The position numbers and the translations under genes are program-made. Below, piece after piece: positions 24,992-31,907 of a stretch of DNA of 64,000 nucleotides (position 1 is the stretch's first letter; every line of letters starts with the position of its first letter). The stretch lies in contig JBFOME010000011.1 of assembly GCA_040830705.1 (NCBI GenBank), positions 310,001 to 374,000 on the forward strand, written 5' to 3'. Below the pieces are notes generated by a model that did no database searches, was not told the origin of the DNA, and worked only from the letters and a program-made list of their open reading frames with translations. This DNA comes from Ruegeria_C sp040830705 (GTDB taxonomy: Bacteria > Pseudomonadota > Alphaproteobacteria > Rhodobacterales > Rhodobacteraceae).

Positions 24992-25684
24992 CTATAAAAA
25001 AAATACCGAGATTAGTGTCTCTAATATCGATTGAAGGTTTTGGCCGAAGATGGCCAAGATCGCGCCGACGAACAGTGCTTTAATGTTTCGCACAAAGGCG
25101 CGAAGATAGTGAGTGACCATTCGGACTACACGTCCACCTTTGGACAATAGAACTTCTCTGCCTTTTCGAAGGAGACTGACTTCTATATATTCTGGATATA
25201 TACCTACCCTTGCAGCCCCTTTATTCTCCAATAATTCGAGTATCGCGAGTGGTACCCGGCGGACTTCCTTTGCATTACTTTCCACCTTAACTGTGTCAAG
25301 GATTTTTCCCGCGTTGCTTACAAAGACGCGTTCCAGAATGCGCTCATCGAATTCGTTAAGTTCTGCAAGTGCCACCACTTTTTTTTCCGCAATATGGTCT
25401 GTTGCTTCTGTCAACGTGGCGCTGAAGTCGGCCAACCAAGATACATTGGCGCGCAAGGAAAAAACTTGTTGCTCGGTTATCTTATGCTCGGTCATCTCGA
25501 TTGCGTGAAGAAGTCCTTTGGCCATCTCAGTGGTATAGGTTTCGATCTCATCGAAAATGTCAGAGATATTTTGAACGGTCGGTTTTGAGAGCATTGAGGT
25601 TTCTAGGTCGGATCGAGCGGCACCGAGCCGATCCTCAAGAACTCGACTTATCTCAGTGAGTGACAACTCTGTCATTTTTGCCAA
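24992..25684 (-). CDS. Tail-anchored unknown protein (230 aa)
   Basis: 230 aa, low GC. A helical N-terminal half (SLTEISRVLEDRLGAARSDL onward) is followed by a compact alpha/beta region (ILELLENKGAARVGIYPEYI, EVSLLRKGREVLLSKGGRVV). A C-terminal membrane segment with amphipathic end follows (IKALFVGAILAIFGQNL, LETLISVFFL). A C-terminal anchor with a cytoplasmic sensor is unusual for bacteria. No family was recognised. It faces the membrane protein gene at 23998 tail to tail, and the two may form a functional pair by position. Confidence 0.6.
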   Translation of the reverse strand: MAKMTELSLTEISRVLEDRLGAARSDLETSMLSKPTVQNISDIFDEIETYTTEMAKGLLHAIEMTEHKITEQQVFSLRANVSWLADFSATLTEATDHIAEKKVVALAELNEFDERILERVFVSNAGKILDTVKVESNAKEVRRVPLAILELLENKGAARVGIYPEYIEVSLLRKGREVLLSKGGRVVRMVTHYLRAFVRNIKALFVGAILAIFGQNLQSILETLISVFFL

Positions 25685-25837
25685 TCCTCGTCATCCTCAA
25701 GCGTCTTCTGTATAACTGAAAACCCCGCAGTCGTAACGCTTTGGCAATACTAACACCTGCATAGCCTGACTCTCTGAACCATCGAGTGACGGCTTAGCTT
25801 CCAATACTGGGCATTGCTGCGCGGCGCAGCATCAGAC

Positions 25838-25863
25838 GCTTTGGGCTCATAGCAGCCATTCGC
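25838..25863 (+). repeat. 26-bp dispersed repeat, element copy
   Basis: GCTTTGGGCTCATAGCAGCC followed by ATTCGC; the copy at 59166-59191, outside the element, differs at two positions. Both lie in intergenic DNA. Confidence 0.7.
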
Positions 25864-25908
25864 ATCACCCCCGACCCGCTGTAAATCCCCTGTTATTAAC
25901 AGCGGGCA

Positions 25909-26517
25909 TCAGTCGGACCGGGAAGCGGCCAATGCACGGCAAAGTTTCTGTTGGAATGTCTCAGGTTCTGGCTGCTGCGGGCCGGACCCATGACTATCCG
26001 AAAGTCTGGTGGGACAAGTGGACCCACCAGTACCCCTTTGCTCTAACTGATTATCCCGCCACTTCGCCCATCGCTTCCGTTGCGCCTCTGCAATCCTGGC
26101 TTTCCCCTCATCGGTTCGGGGGCCGGTGGATTTACCCCCATGAAACCGGCACCGATTGCGCCCCGGCTCTGACAGAGCGCGACAGGGACGCCCCTTGCGG
26201 GTCTTTGCGCCGCACGCCACCCGGCGGGTGCTTTCCTCCCGCTGCTGCGCCTCTCTGGCAGCCTCTAGCTGTGCGCTCACCTGTCTATCAAGGGCTGCTT
26301 GCTGGTGATCCGCGTAGAGGTCTCGCTCAAGCCGTGACGGGACATGCACCCCAAGCGCCCGGCACATCGCCGCACAGGCCGCGTAGCGCTTCAGGCGGGG
26401 CTTGTTCTCCCAATAGGAAACCGTATTCCTGCTGTGGCCGCTCAGCCGCCCTAGCTCTGTCTGGTTGAGGCCCTTGGCCTTTCTGGCTGCCCTCAAGTCT
26501 GCGCCGGTTGGCATCAT
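25909..26517 (-). CDS. HTH (XRE) protein fused to an HGGxSTG domain
   Basis: 202 aa. An N-terminal Cro/C1-type HTH (ARKAKGLNQTELGRLSGHSR, NTVSYWENK; residues about 10-40), then a basic helical linker (about 80-100), then the zinc-like module CGAKTKRKGRPC-type, seen as ACGAKTRKGRPCRALS and CRFHGGKSTGPRTDEGKAR. The C-terminus is Ser/Gln-rich. It resembles the stand-alone HGGxSTG gene at 23063, here attached to a DNA-binding domain, which suggests the HGG module works with DNA or with a DNA-packaging protein. Confidence 0.78.
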   Translation of the reverse strand: MMPTGADLRAARKAKGLNQTELGRLSGHSRNTVSYWENKPRLKRYAACAAMCRALGVHVPSRLERDLYADHQQAALDRQVSAQLEAAREAQQREESTRRVACGAKTRKGRPCRALSEPGRNRCRFHGGKSTGPRTDEGKARIAEAQRKRWAKWRDNQLEQRGTGGSTCPTRLSDSHGSGPQQPEPETFQQKLCRALAASRSD

Positions 26518-26532
26518 GTCCGTTACTCCTGT

Positions 26533-26733
26533 CTAAGACCCCATCCCGTGCGTGCGCGTATTGGTCGGCGATTTACCTTCAATCGGTCTGGGCTGACTTG
26601 CCGCCAGTCTCGCCAACATCCGCGCATCATCGCGACCGTAAGCAGCCGTATTTTCGGTGCTTGCCATCGCATCCGGTGGGGCTATCAGGTTCTTTGCCTC
26701 GTCTGGCGATAGGTATTGTGGTTCATCAATCAT
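26533..26733 (-). CDS. Small unknown protein (66 aa)
   Basis: 66 aa from MIDEPQYLSPDEAK, chosen because its ATG overlaps the upstream stop (ATGA). Acidic N-terminus; a Pro/Arg-rich C-terminus ends GMGS. No family was recognised. Last gene of the overlapping replication-module chain. Confidence 0.6.
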   Translation of the reverse strand: MIDEPQYLSPDEAKNLIAPPDAMASTENTAAYGRDDARMLARLAASQPRPIEGKSPTNTRTHGMGS

Positions 26734-26936
26734 CGGACTGGACCCCCTACGTAATCCACCAAAGGCAGTTGAAAACCGACCGAGCAAAGCTGTCCCTCAA
26801 GCAAGGCCCTGCCGTAGCTCGACCCGCCCCACAAAACCAGTTCTGCACCATCCTCCCGAAGCGATACAAAATAGACTCGCTGCCCCTTGTCCGGCCCCTT
26901 GGATATCGTGCCGCCGTCCACCTCGATCCTATCCAT
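26730..26936 (-). CDS. Small unknown protein (68 aa)
   Basis: 68 aa from MDRIEVDGG. Its ATG overlaps the end of the upstream gene by 8 bp and its stop overlaps the next start by 4 bp, so this start is favoured over the longer in-frame one. Strands such as QRVYFVSLREDGAELVLWGG suggest a small beta-barrel. Function unknown. Confidence 0.6.
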   Translation of the reverse strand: MDRIEVDGGTISKGPDKGQRVYFVSLREDGAELVLWGGSSYGRALLEGQLCSVGFQLPLVDYVGGPVR

Positions 26937-27507
26937 TGCCTCTCTCCCACTGCTGGGTTTTGCCATTCCACACCCGACCGTTCGGGCCATGCTTTTCCCA
27001 ATCGGTTAACTGTCGCCACGCATCGAGGCTGACCACCTTGCCCGCCCATGTTTTGGGCCGGAGTCCGACGGAGTTGCCGTGCGGGGGTTCTGCCGTTTTT
27101 GGCCGTGTGTCGGGGGTAGTTTCGGGACAAGTTGTCCCACTATTCCCGGTATGGGTAGTATTGGAACGCGGAGTTCCGAAATCACTAACACCACCCTCAA
27201 TCCCGTCAGCCTGCCGCGGTTGAACCTTGTAGCCGGATACAAAACCAGCGCTGTCACCACGATCCTGATTATCGCGAAAAGTTTGCGCGGTATTCGTTGT
27301 GGTAGCAGGTGCGATGTGGGCGGTTTCCACCCGGCTGCTGTTTTTGGGAATTTGACCGGTGGGGGCCGCTACATCCGCTACATTCGCTACATGAGACCCG
27401 GAATTGCCGCCCTGTGTAGCGGGTGTAGCGGATGTAGCGGGGGTAGCCCGTTGATTTCTGATTTTTGCCAATGCAGCGCGGGTGTCAAAAAATGCTGCCA
27501 TCTTCAC
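26929..27507 (-). CDS. Low-complexity accessory replication protein, unknown
   Basis: 192 aa. The N-terminus (MKMAAFFDTRAALAKIRNQR) is followed by a degenerate repeat (ATPATSATPATQ, later VANVADVAAPTG) encoded by seven 9-bp CGCTACATC-type units in both orientations. The C-terminus (WAGKVVSLDAWRQLTDWEKH) has a conserved W-rich motif that I recall from proteins beside primases in Rhodobacteraceae phages. It overlaps the DUF3987 gene upstream by 4 bp. The repeats may serve the DNA more than the protein. Confidence 0.65.
   Translation of the reverse strand: MKMAAFFDTRAALAKIRNQRATPATSATPATQGGNSGSHVANVADVAAPTGQIPKNSSRVETAHIAPATTTNTAQTFRDNQDRGDSAGFVSGYKVQPRQADGIEGGVSDFGTPRSNTTHTGNSGTTCPETTPDTRPKTAEPPHGNSVGLRPKTWAGKVVSLDAWRQLTDWEKHGPNGRVWNGKTQQWERGNG
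27367..27448. repeat. CGCTACATC unit cluster, 3 forward and 4 reverse copies
   Basis: Units at 27367, 27376 and 27385 read CGCTACAT(C/T/G) on the plus strand. After 19 bp, four units of the inverse (GNTGTAGCG type) follow from 27413 to 27448. The two arms are mutually inverted. The same unit appears at 12821-12846 and 28113-28139. Confidence 0.78.
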
Positions 27508-29018
27508 CCCCTCACAATCCGAAACGCAACGTTGCGGCTGGCCCCATCAATCACCGCTCCGGCCTCAAGCTGGTGCAGCCACTGATGATCCGCCAACACC
27601 GACAGCAGCGATTTGACCTTTGCCGTTTCCCGCATCGAATTCGGACCATACAGGACCACATCGCGGGGCAGGATCGTAGCGGTGTCCCGGCCCAGCTTCG
27701 CCGCCTGCTCCGGCCAGCCATTGAGTATCCAGCCGCGCAGGTGTTCGGCCTGTTCGATCCGCTCTGTAATCATCGCGGCCTCTGCAAGCCGCTTGGCCTC
27801 GTTGAGATAGAATTGCGCAAGGTCGATTGCATCTGCCATTGCCTCGCCAGACACCTCTACCGCATTCAGGTCACGCCAGAGCGTCAGAACTCCGGCGATC
27901 CGCGCGGCCTGTTCCGCCGACTTGGAAGCGAAGGATTTGACGTGTTCAAAGCCGCCCCCAGCACCCTGCGCCAGTTCCGTGACCCGGTAATACTCAAACA
28001 GCATGTCTTTCGCTTCGCCGGATAGGTACAGCGGCCTCGGTCTCAACTCTTGCGGCTTATCTTCATCCGCTGGTTTCGGGTGGGCCAAAAGCGTATTCAA
28101 GCGCCCGGCCATTGCTACTTTCGCTACACTCGCTACATCGGCATTCGGTCGGGACAACCGCGCGCCGATATTGCTTGGCGGTTCCGTCACCAGAAAGCGG
28201 GCAAGGAAGCCCTGCCCAGAGGCAATGGGATCAGCCAGCAACGGCCTTGCGGCCACCGGCTGCACCATCAAGTGCATAGCCAGTCTGCGCCCGTACAGTG
28301 TCACCGCTCCATCACCTGCACGCACTCTGTCGGGTGGTTCGCCGTCCCAGAGCTTTGAAAGGCCCGCAACGGTTTTCATACGGTTGTCGCTGTTCATCGC
28401 ATGACCACCGATGAACCCACCCCCTTCATCCGAGAACAGGCCAAGGCTCGGCTGACCGACAAGGTAGAGTTTCACCAGACCTTCTATCGTCGGCTCTGAC
28501 GCAGTGAGCTTAGGAGATAGGGGTTGCGCCGGTTCCGGCCCCAGCGCCTTAAGGTCCGCCTCTGCGGAGGTCGCCTTGCTCGCATTGGCCCCAGATGCGT
28601 CCTTTAGCAGGCGGTCTCGCTTTGCGGTCCATAGGCGGTGGGTTAACTGCCACTCGGCCATATCCTCTTTGTATTGGGCGGTCTGGTCTCGCTCGAATTC
28701 GCGAAGCCCATTCATGACCAACTTGTCGCAGCCGCTTTTGCGCTCGCCTGATTGGGCGACCGTCAAGCAGAACAGGGACACGGGCGAATACCCGGCCAGG
28801 GTTTCCACATCGGCATGGGCCTGCACCGCCAGAGACGCCACAGACAAGGCCGATTGCGCCGCAATGGCTGCCGGGGCCTGCGTTGCCTGTTGTACGGCCA
28901 TGACAGCGCCTTTCAGCGGCCCTAGCGCGTCCACCGGGTACGGATCACCAGGCGGGATTTCCCGCAGGAGTGGCTGCGGACCTTCCGGCTGATAGGGAAT
29001 AGGAGCAATAGTGTTCAT
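27504..29018 (-). CDS. DUF3987 (YfjI-type) replication protein
   Basis: 504 aa. This family sits beside primases in mobile elements and is thought to be a helicase-like ATPase. A variant P-loop is visible: LTVAQSGERKSGCDK, where SGERKS takes the place of GKS/T, as usual in DUF3987. Further conserved pieces are SEPTIEGLVKL, GLFSDEGGGFIGGHAM, KLWDGEPPDRVRAGDG and GQGFLARFLVTEP. Residues about 220-240 include VASVAK encoded by three 9-bp units. It overlaps the primase gene upstream and the next gene downstream by 4 bp each. Confidence 0.88.
   Translation of the reverse strand: MNTIAPIPYQPEGPQPLLREIPPGDPYPVDALGPLKGAVMAVQQATQAPAAIAAQSALSVASLAVQAHADVETLAGYSPVSLFCLTVAQSGERKSGCDKLVMNGLREFERDQTAQYKEDMAEWQLTHRLWTAKRDRLLKDASGANASKATSAEADLKALGPEPAQPLSPKLTASEPTIEGLVKLYLVGQPSLGLFSDEGGGFIGGHAMNSDNRMKTVAGLSKLWDGEPPDRVRAGDGAVTLYGRRLAMHLMVQPVAARPLLADPIASGQGFLARFLVTEPPSNIGARLSRPNADVASVAKVAMAGRLNTLLAHPKPADEDKPQELRPRPLYLSGEAKDMLFEYYRVTELAQGAGGGFEHVKSFASKSAEQAARIAGVLTLWRDLNAVEVSGEAMADAIDLAQFYLNEAKRLAEAAMITERIEQAEHLRGWILNGWPEQAAKLGRDTATILPRDVVLYGPNSMRETAKVKSLLSVLADHQWLHQLEAGAVIDGASRNVAFRIVRG
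28113..28139. repeat. CGCTACATC unit cluster in the DUF3987 gene
   Basis: TGCTACTTT, CGCTACACT and CGCTACATC in tandem. This is the most degenerate of the three clusters and lies within coding sequence. Confidence 0.65.
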
Positions 29019-29875
29019 ACCGCACCTCCTTTCTGCAAAACGTCATTCCAGTCCTTGCCGTTCGGCGCGGGCATCATTGAAACCCGCCACCCCTTCACGC
29101 TGGCACGTTCAGCCAGCTTGTGACCGGCTTCCCGGCCTGCGTCGTCGCCGTCTGTCGCGATAATCAGATCAGATGCACGATCCGGCAGGCGCAGTGCCTT
29201 CGCCCCGGAGGTTGATAGCGCGGCCCAGACCGTCGCAGGCCCGTCCAACAGCCCCGACAGCAGGCTAAGCCCGGTCTCGATGCCCTCGCAGATGACAAGC
29301 GGTCCCTCGGCCTCAGACAAGCGCGCAGCGCCCCCAGCACACGGCCCCAGCATCATCTTGGCGTTCCTCTGTAGGCGCTCACCCTCCTTGGTCATGAAGG
29401 TGCGGTGAACGCCCCCGGTCGGTTCGATCCGCGCAACCATCGCGCAGGCCCATGTCATCGACGGCGCGTGATGCAGGTCAGGAACGAACCGCAGCGACGG
29501 CGGCAGTTCGCAGGTGATTCCACGCCCGCGCAGGTAGTGTTCGGCCTTGGTGCCCCGGATCGGCACAGCCGCATCCCAAAGCGCACGCGCCTTGGTCAGC
29601 TTGAGGGCGTCGTACTCCTTGCGCTTGGCTTCCCGCACGCGTTCGGCCTCGGGATCGACCTGCGCCCGGTTCGTCGGGACGTTGGCCGCGCTGGCGATAT
29701 CGCGAAAACCACAGTTGCTCTTGAAGCAATGCAGCAAGAGCTTGCCCCCGGCCTCGCTGATCGACAATGCGTTTTGGTCGCGGCGGCGCTCGGTCTGGCA
29801 GACCGGGCAAGGTGCTGAACCCCGCCCGTTGCGCCAGATGCCGCCTAGATTGTGTGTTAGGGTCTTGGCGTCCAT
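29015..29875 (-). CDS. Toprim primase-like protein with CHC2-type zinc finger
   Basis: 286 aa. The N-terminal zinc finger (SAPCPVCQTERR, LLLHCFKSNCGF) matches bacteriophage P4/CHC2-type primase fingers. The C-terminal Toprim domain shows LVICEGIETGLSLLSG with the acidic Glu and IIATDGDDAGREAG with the DxD pair. It would make primers for element replication, probably with the DUF3987 protein. It is coupled to the DUF3987 gene by a 4-bp overlap. Confidence 0.9.
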   Translation of the reverse strand: MDAKTLTHNLGGIWRNGRGSAPCPVCQTERRRDQNALSISEAGGKLLLHCFKSNCGFRDIASAANVPTNRAQVDPEAERVREAKRKEYDALKLTKARALWDAAVPIRGTKAEHYLRGRGITCELPPSLRFVPDLHHAPSMTWACAMVARIEPTGGVHRTFMTKEGERLQRNAKMMLGPCAGGAARLSEAEGPLVICEGIETGLSLLSGLLDGPATVWAALSTSGAKALRLPDRASDLIIATDGDDAGREAGHKLAERASVKGWRVSMMPAPNGKDWNDVLQKGGAV

Positions 29876-29979
29876 TACTCGCGCCCTCCATAATGCAGCA
29901 GGGCAATCAAGCGTGCTGCTGTTGCGGTCAGGCCGTGTCTGCGGCGCAGGGTGGCGATTTGGAGTTGCAAGGCGGTCAT
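29875..29979 (-). CDS. 34-aa peptide in the replication operon
   Basis: The ATG at 29979 follows a textbook ribosome site, AAGGAGG, 7 bp upstream. The peptide reads MTALQLQIATLRRRHGLTAT then AARLIALLHYGGRE. Its stop overlaps the primase start (TAATG) and its start overlaps the upstream stop (ATGA), so it is translated within the chain. The GLTATAARLIALLHYG part looks like the recognition half of a short HTH, as seen in phage elements of this family. Too short for routine prediction. Confidence 0.7.
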   Translation of the reverse strand: MTALQLQIATLRRRHGLTATAARLIALLHYGGRE

Positions 29980-30350
29980 GATTGCACCTCCTTGTCAGCC
30001 AACCGGCGGACCTTCGAAATCAGACGATAGACGCCATACGTCATGCGCCCGGTTGCAGAGTCGTTCGAATAGAGGTCCGTTGCGATATCAACCTTGTCCT
30101 CGTGCTTGAGGAAGCTGACGTACTGGCTGAGCCTGCAACGGGAGGCGCAGTAAGTAGGCTGCTTCATCAGCGCCTCTAGAACGCGCCGCCGCAACTTGCT
30201 GACATGAATGATGTGGGTCTCGCCGTCCTTGTCAGTGACCTCATAGGTGGCCGGTTCCGTCAAAGGGGGGAGGTTATGCCAAGCCTCGACATACAGAGTG
30301 TTTGAAGGCTCGCGCGCGGCTCCAATGGAGGGGTGGTTCTCGATGTTCAT
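29976..30350 (-). CDS. Unknown protein (124 aa) in replication operon
   Basis: 124 aa from MNIENHPSIGAA, which overlaps the upstream gene stop by 4 bp; the longer in-frame start at 30419 would overlap that gene. The middle (ATYEVTDKDGETHIIHVSKL, RRRVLEALMK) and the end (YRLISKVRRLADKEVQS) suggest a winged-helix-like or small alpha/beta protein with a role in element replication or control. No family was recognised. Confidence 0.65.
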   Translation of the reverse strand: MNIENHPSIGAAREPSNTLYVEAWHNLPPLTEPATYEVTDKDGETHIIHVSKLRRRVLEALMKQPTYCASRCRLSQYVSFLKHEDKVDIATDLYSNDSATGRMTYGVYRLISKVRRLADKEVQS

Positions 30351-30520
30351 TGGCCTGCCTCCACTTCGACGCCGAACCAGTGACGCGCCACAATCGGGGC
30401 GTCGCGAAGGATGACGCACAAGGGCAGGTCATCGCTGTCGGAGATGGTGAATAACGAACCCAATAAGCCTTGCGGCTTTGGGCGGTGCAGGGTTGGAAGC
30501 TTTAGTGATTTGGTTCTCAT
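30347..30520 (-). CDS. Small unknown protein (57 aa)
   Basis: 57 aa from MRTKSLKLPTLHRPK; GGAAACCGAGC lies upstream of its ATG, and an earlier ATG adds five residues. Overlaps the next gene by 4 bp, which supports it as real. No motif was recognised. Confidence 0.55.
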   Translation of the reverse strand: MRTKSLKLPTLHRPKPQGLLGSLFTISDSDDLPLCVILRDAPIVARHWFGVEVEAGQ

Positions 30521-30638
30521 GCTCGGTTTCCTCAAGCTTGCGCTTCAAGGGCCGACACGTTACAATTCGCTTAGTCTTTGAGCCGACTGTGAAACGAATG
30601 CCCCGTGTCCAATGTAGCCCCATTGGCGCGGGTTTCGT

Positions 30639-30824
30639 TTAAGCGGCGACTGCTTTGCGGCTGTCCAGAAAGGCGCTCAAATCGCTTTCTTTCCATGCCA
30701 CGATGTTTGCGGACATTTTGACCGGACGCGGGAATTCTCCCTGATCCATGAGGCGGTAAATCTGACGGCACGAAAGGCTGGTCAGTTCCTCGACTTCTTT
30801 GCGACGGTAATGCTTTTCAATCAT
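30639..30824 (-). CDS. AlpA-family regulator / excisionase-like HTH
   Basis: 61 aa from MIEKHYRRKEVEELT; GGGAAAG sits 5 bp upstream, favouring this start over ATGs 12 and 48 bp earlier. The protein is a complete MerR-like winged HTH of the AlpA family (SLSCRQIYRLMDQGEFPRPV, AWKESDLSAFLDSRKA). These activate integrase genes or act as excisionases in P4-type elements. The phased GAAC array directly upstream (30952-31003) is a likely binding region. Confidence 0.88.
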   Translation of the reverse strand: MIEKHYRRKEVEELTSLSCRQIYRLMDQGEFPRPVKMSANIVAWKESDLSAFLDSRKAVAA

Positions 30825-30951
30825 CGTCTTTCCCATTGTCTGCCGCTGGCAACGGGTGGCCTGCGGCTTCAATAGGTTGGATTATGATATTCACCTAACG
30901 CACTGAAAAGATACGGTAATGTTCGCTCATGTACTTAGCAAAATGATGACC

Positions 30952-31003
30952 GCGAACATACCTCTGAACAGTATTTTGAACACTTCCCGAACGCCAGCGA
31001 ACA
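30952..31003. repeat. Five phased GAAC half-sites (iteron-like array)
   Basis: GAAC starts at 30954, 30966, 30978, 30989 and 30999, giving intervals of 12, 12, 11 and 10 bp, near one helical turn each. The outer copies are GCGAACA, and an inverse TGTTCGC lies at 30920. It sits between the 293-aa gene and alpA. Such arrays bind replication initiators, excisionases or repressors. Confidence 0.72.
30978..30992. promoter_or_regulatory. Candidate LexA (SOS) box
   Basis: GAAC-ACTTCCC-GAAC exactly fits the alphaproteobacterial LexA consensus GAACN7GAAC. It uses the third and fourth half-sites of the array upstream of alpA, so the SOS response could trigger excision and replication. It may also be a chance product of the repeated GAAC units. 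Confidence 0.5.
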
Positions 31004-31025
31004 CAAAGCGACGGGTCCGAACGCT

Positions 31026-31907
31026 TCAACCCTCGCCTTCGGCCTCACCGTACGCAAGCTTTCTGGCGTCATGGAAGGTTGTGCGCCCAATGCGGAAGCC
31101 CAGAATGTTCTCGATTCTCTTTTGCGCCCTACCGACATACCCATGCCCATCTTTTGGGATTCCCTCGGGGTATTCTGCCCCAAGCGCGGCCACCACCTGA
31201 TTGATTACATCGCCCGCCGCGACCGTTTGAGCCGCCTTGGTTGGGAATTCCTTCGCAAGCTGCCGCTTGTCGAATAGCAACTCAATCCATGCGCCCGTGT
31301 TGTTGCGTCTCCGAATGTCAGCATCCTTAACGACGCCCCTCTCTAACGCTCGGTTCGCTATTTCGTCATCAAGCCATATGCTGCACTTATCGACCTGATG
31401 TATGCCGTCTTTGTTTTTGTAGAAGGCGGCGATCCGACCGTTGTATAAGGCGTCCTTGGCGGCGGTACGAAAGTCATCCCAGCGCCTGCGTGAGATGACC
31501 CGGAAGACATACGGTGGGCGGTATTGGGGTCTATCTCGATACATGTATGGAAACAGGCTTTCGACCGGGTTGTAGCTTCCTGACTCTATCCTTTGGCTTA
31601 GACGAATTACGACGTCTGCGTCCTTAGCCCGCTCGAATATTTCGCTAGCGCCCTTAGGCAAGTCCCTGACACTCAATGCTCCATGTGCGTGTGCAACATC
31701 GTGATTCTTTGCATCGGATGGGTCGCGCCCCAACCCTTGCAAGTGTTCGGCTCGTGCAGCAATCGCCGCGTCAGCGCTTGCACGCGCGTCAGTCAGTGCG
31801 GCCAGCAGCTCTCCATCATCTCTTGGCTCGGGATAGAGGTGAAAGTACAAATGCCGCCGCATAGTCCAGAAGTCGCAATAAGGTTCTGGCAAATATTTAT
31901 GTGTCAT
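31026..31907 (-). CDS. Unknown protein downstream of integrase (293 aa)
   Basis: 293 aa, soluble, charged. Its ATG overlaps the integrase stop by 4 bp, so the two are co-translated. The C-terminal third has a helical DNA-binding-like region (DKRQLAKEFPTKAAQTVAAG, KRIENILGFRIGRTTFHDAR). This arrangement is recalled from other alphaproteobacterial integrative elements, without known role. A partner in integration or excision, or a replication initiator, is possible from position. Confidence 0.65.
   Translation of the reverse strand: MTHKYLPEPYCDFWTMRRHLYFHLYPEPRDDGELLAALTDARASADAAIAARAEHLQGLGRDPSDAKNHDVAHAHGALSVRDLPKGASEIFERAKDADVVIRLSQRIESGSYNPVESLFPYMYRDRPQYRPPYVFRVISRRRWDDFRTAAKDALYNGRIAAFYKNKDGIHQVDKCSIWLDDEIANRALERGVVKDADIRRRNNTGAWIELLFDKRQLAKEFPTKAAQTVAAGDVINQVVAALGAEYPEGIPKDGHGYVGRAQKRIENILGFRIGRTTFHDARKLAYGEAEGEG

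Noticed and set aside
27367..27448. CRISPR array
   Set aside because: Units are 9 bp with no spacers and no cas genes; they are tandem direct and inverted repeats, not CRISPR.
30429..30623. Minus-strand ORF of 64 aa upstream of the 57-aa gene
   Set aside because: Different frame from the chain, overlaps a coupled gene, no ribosome site.
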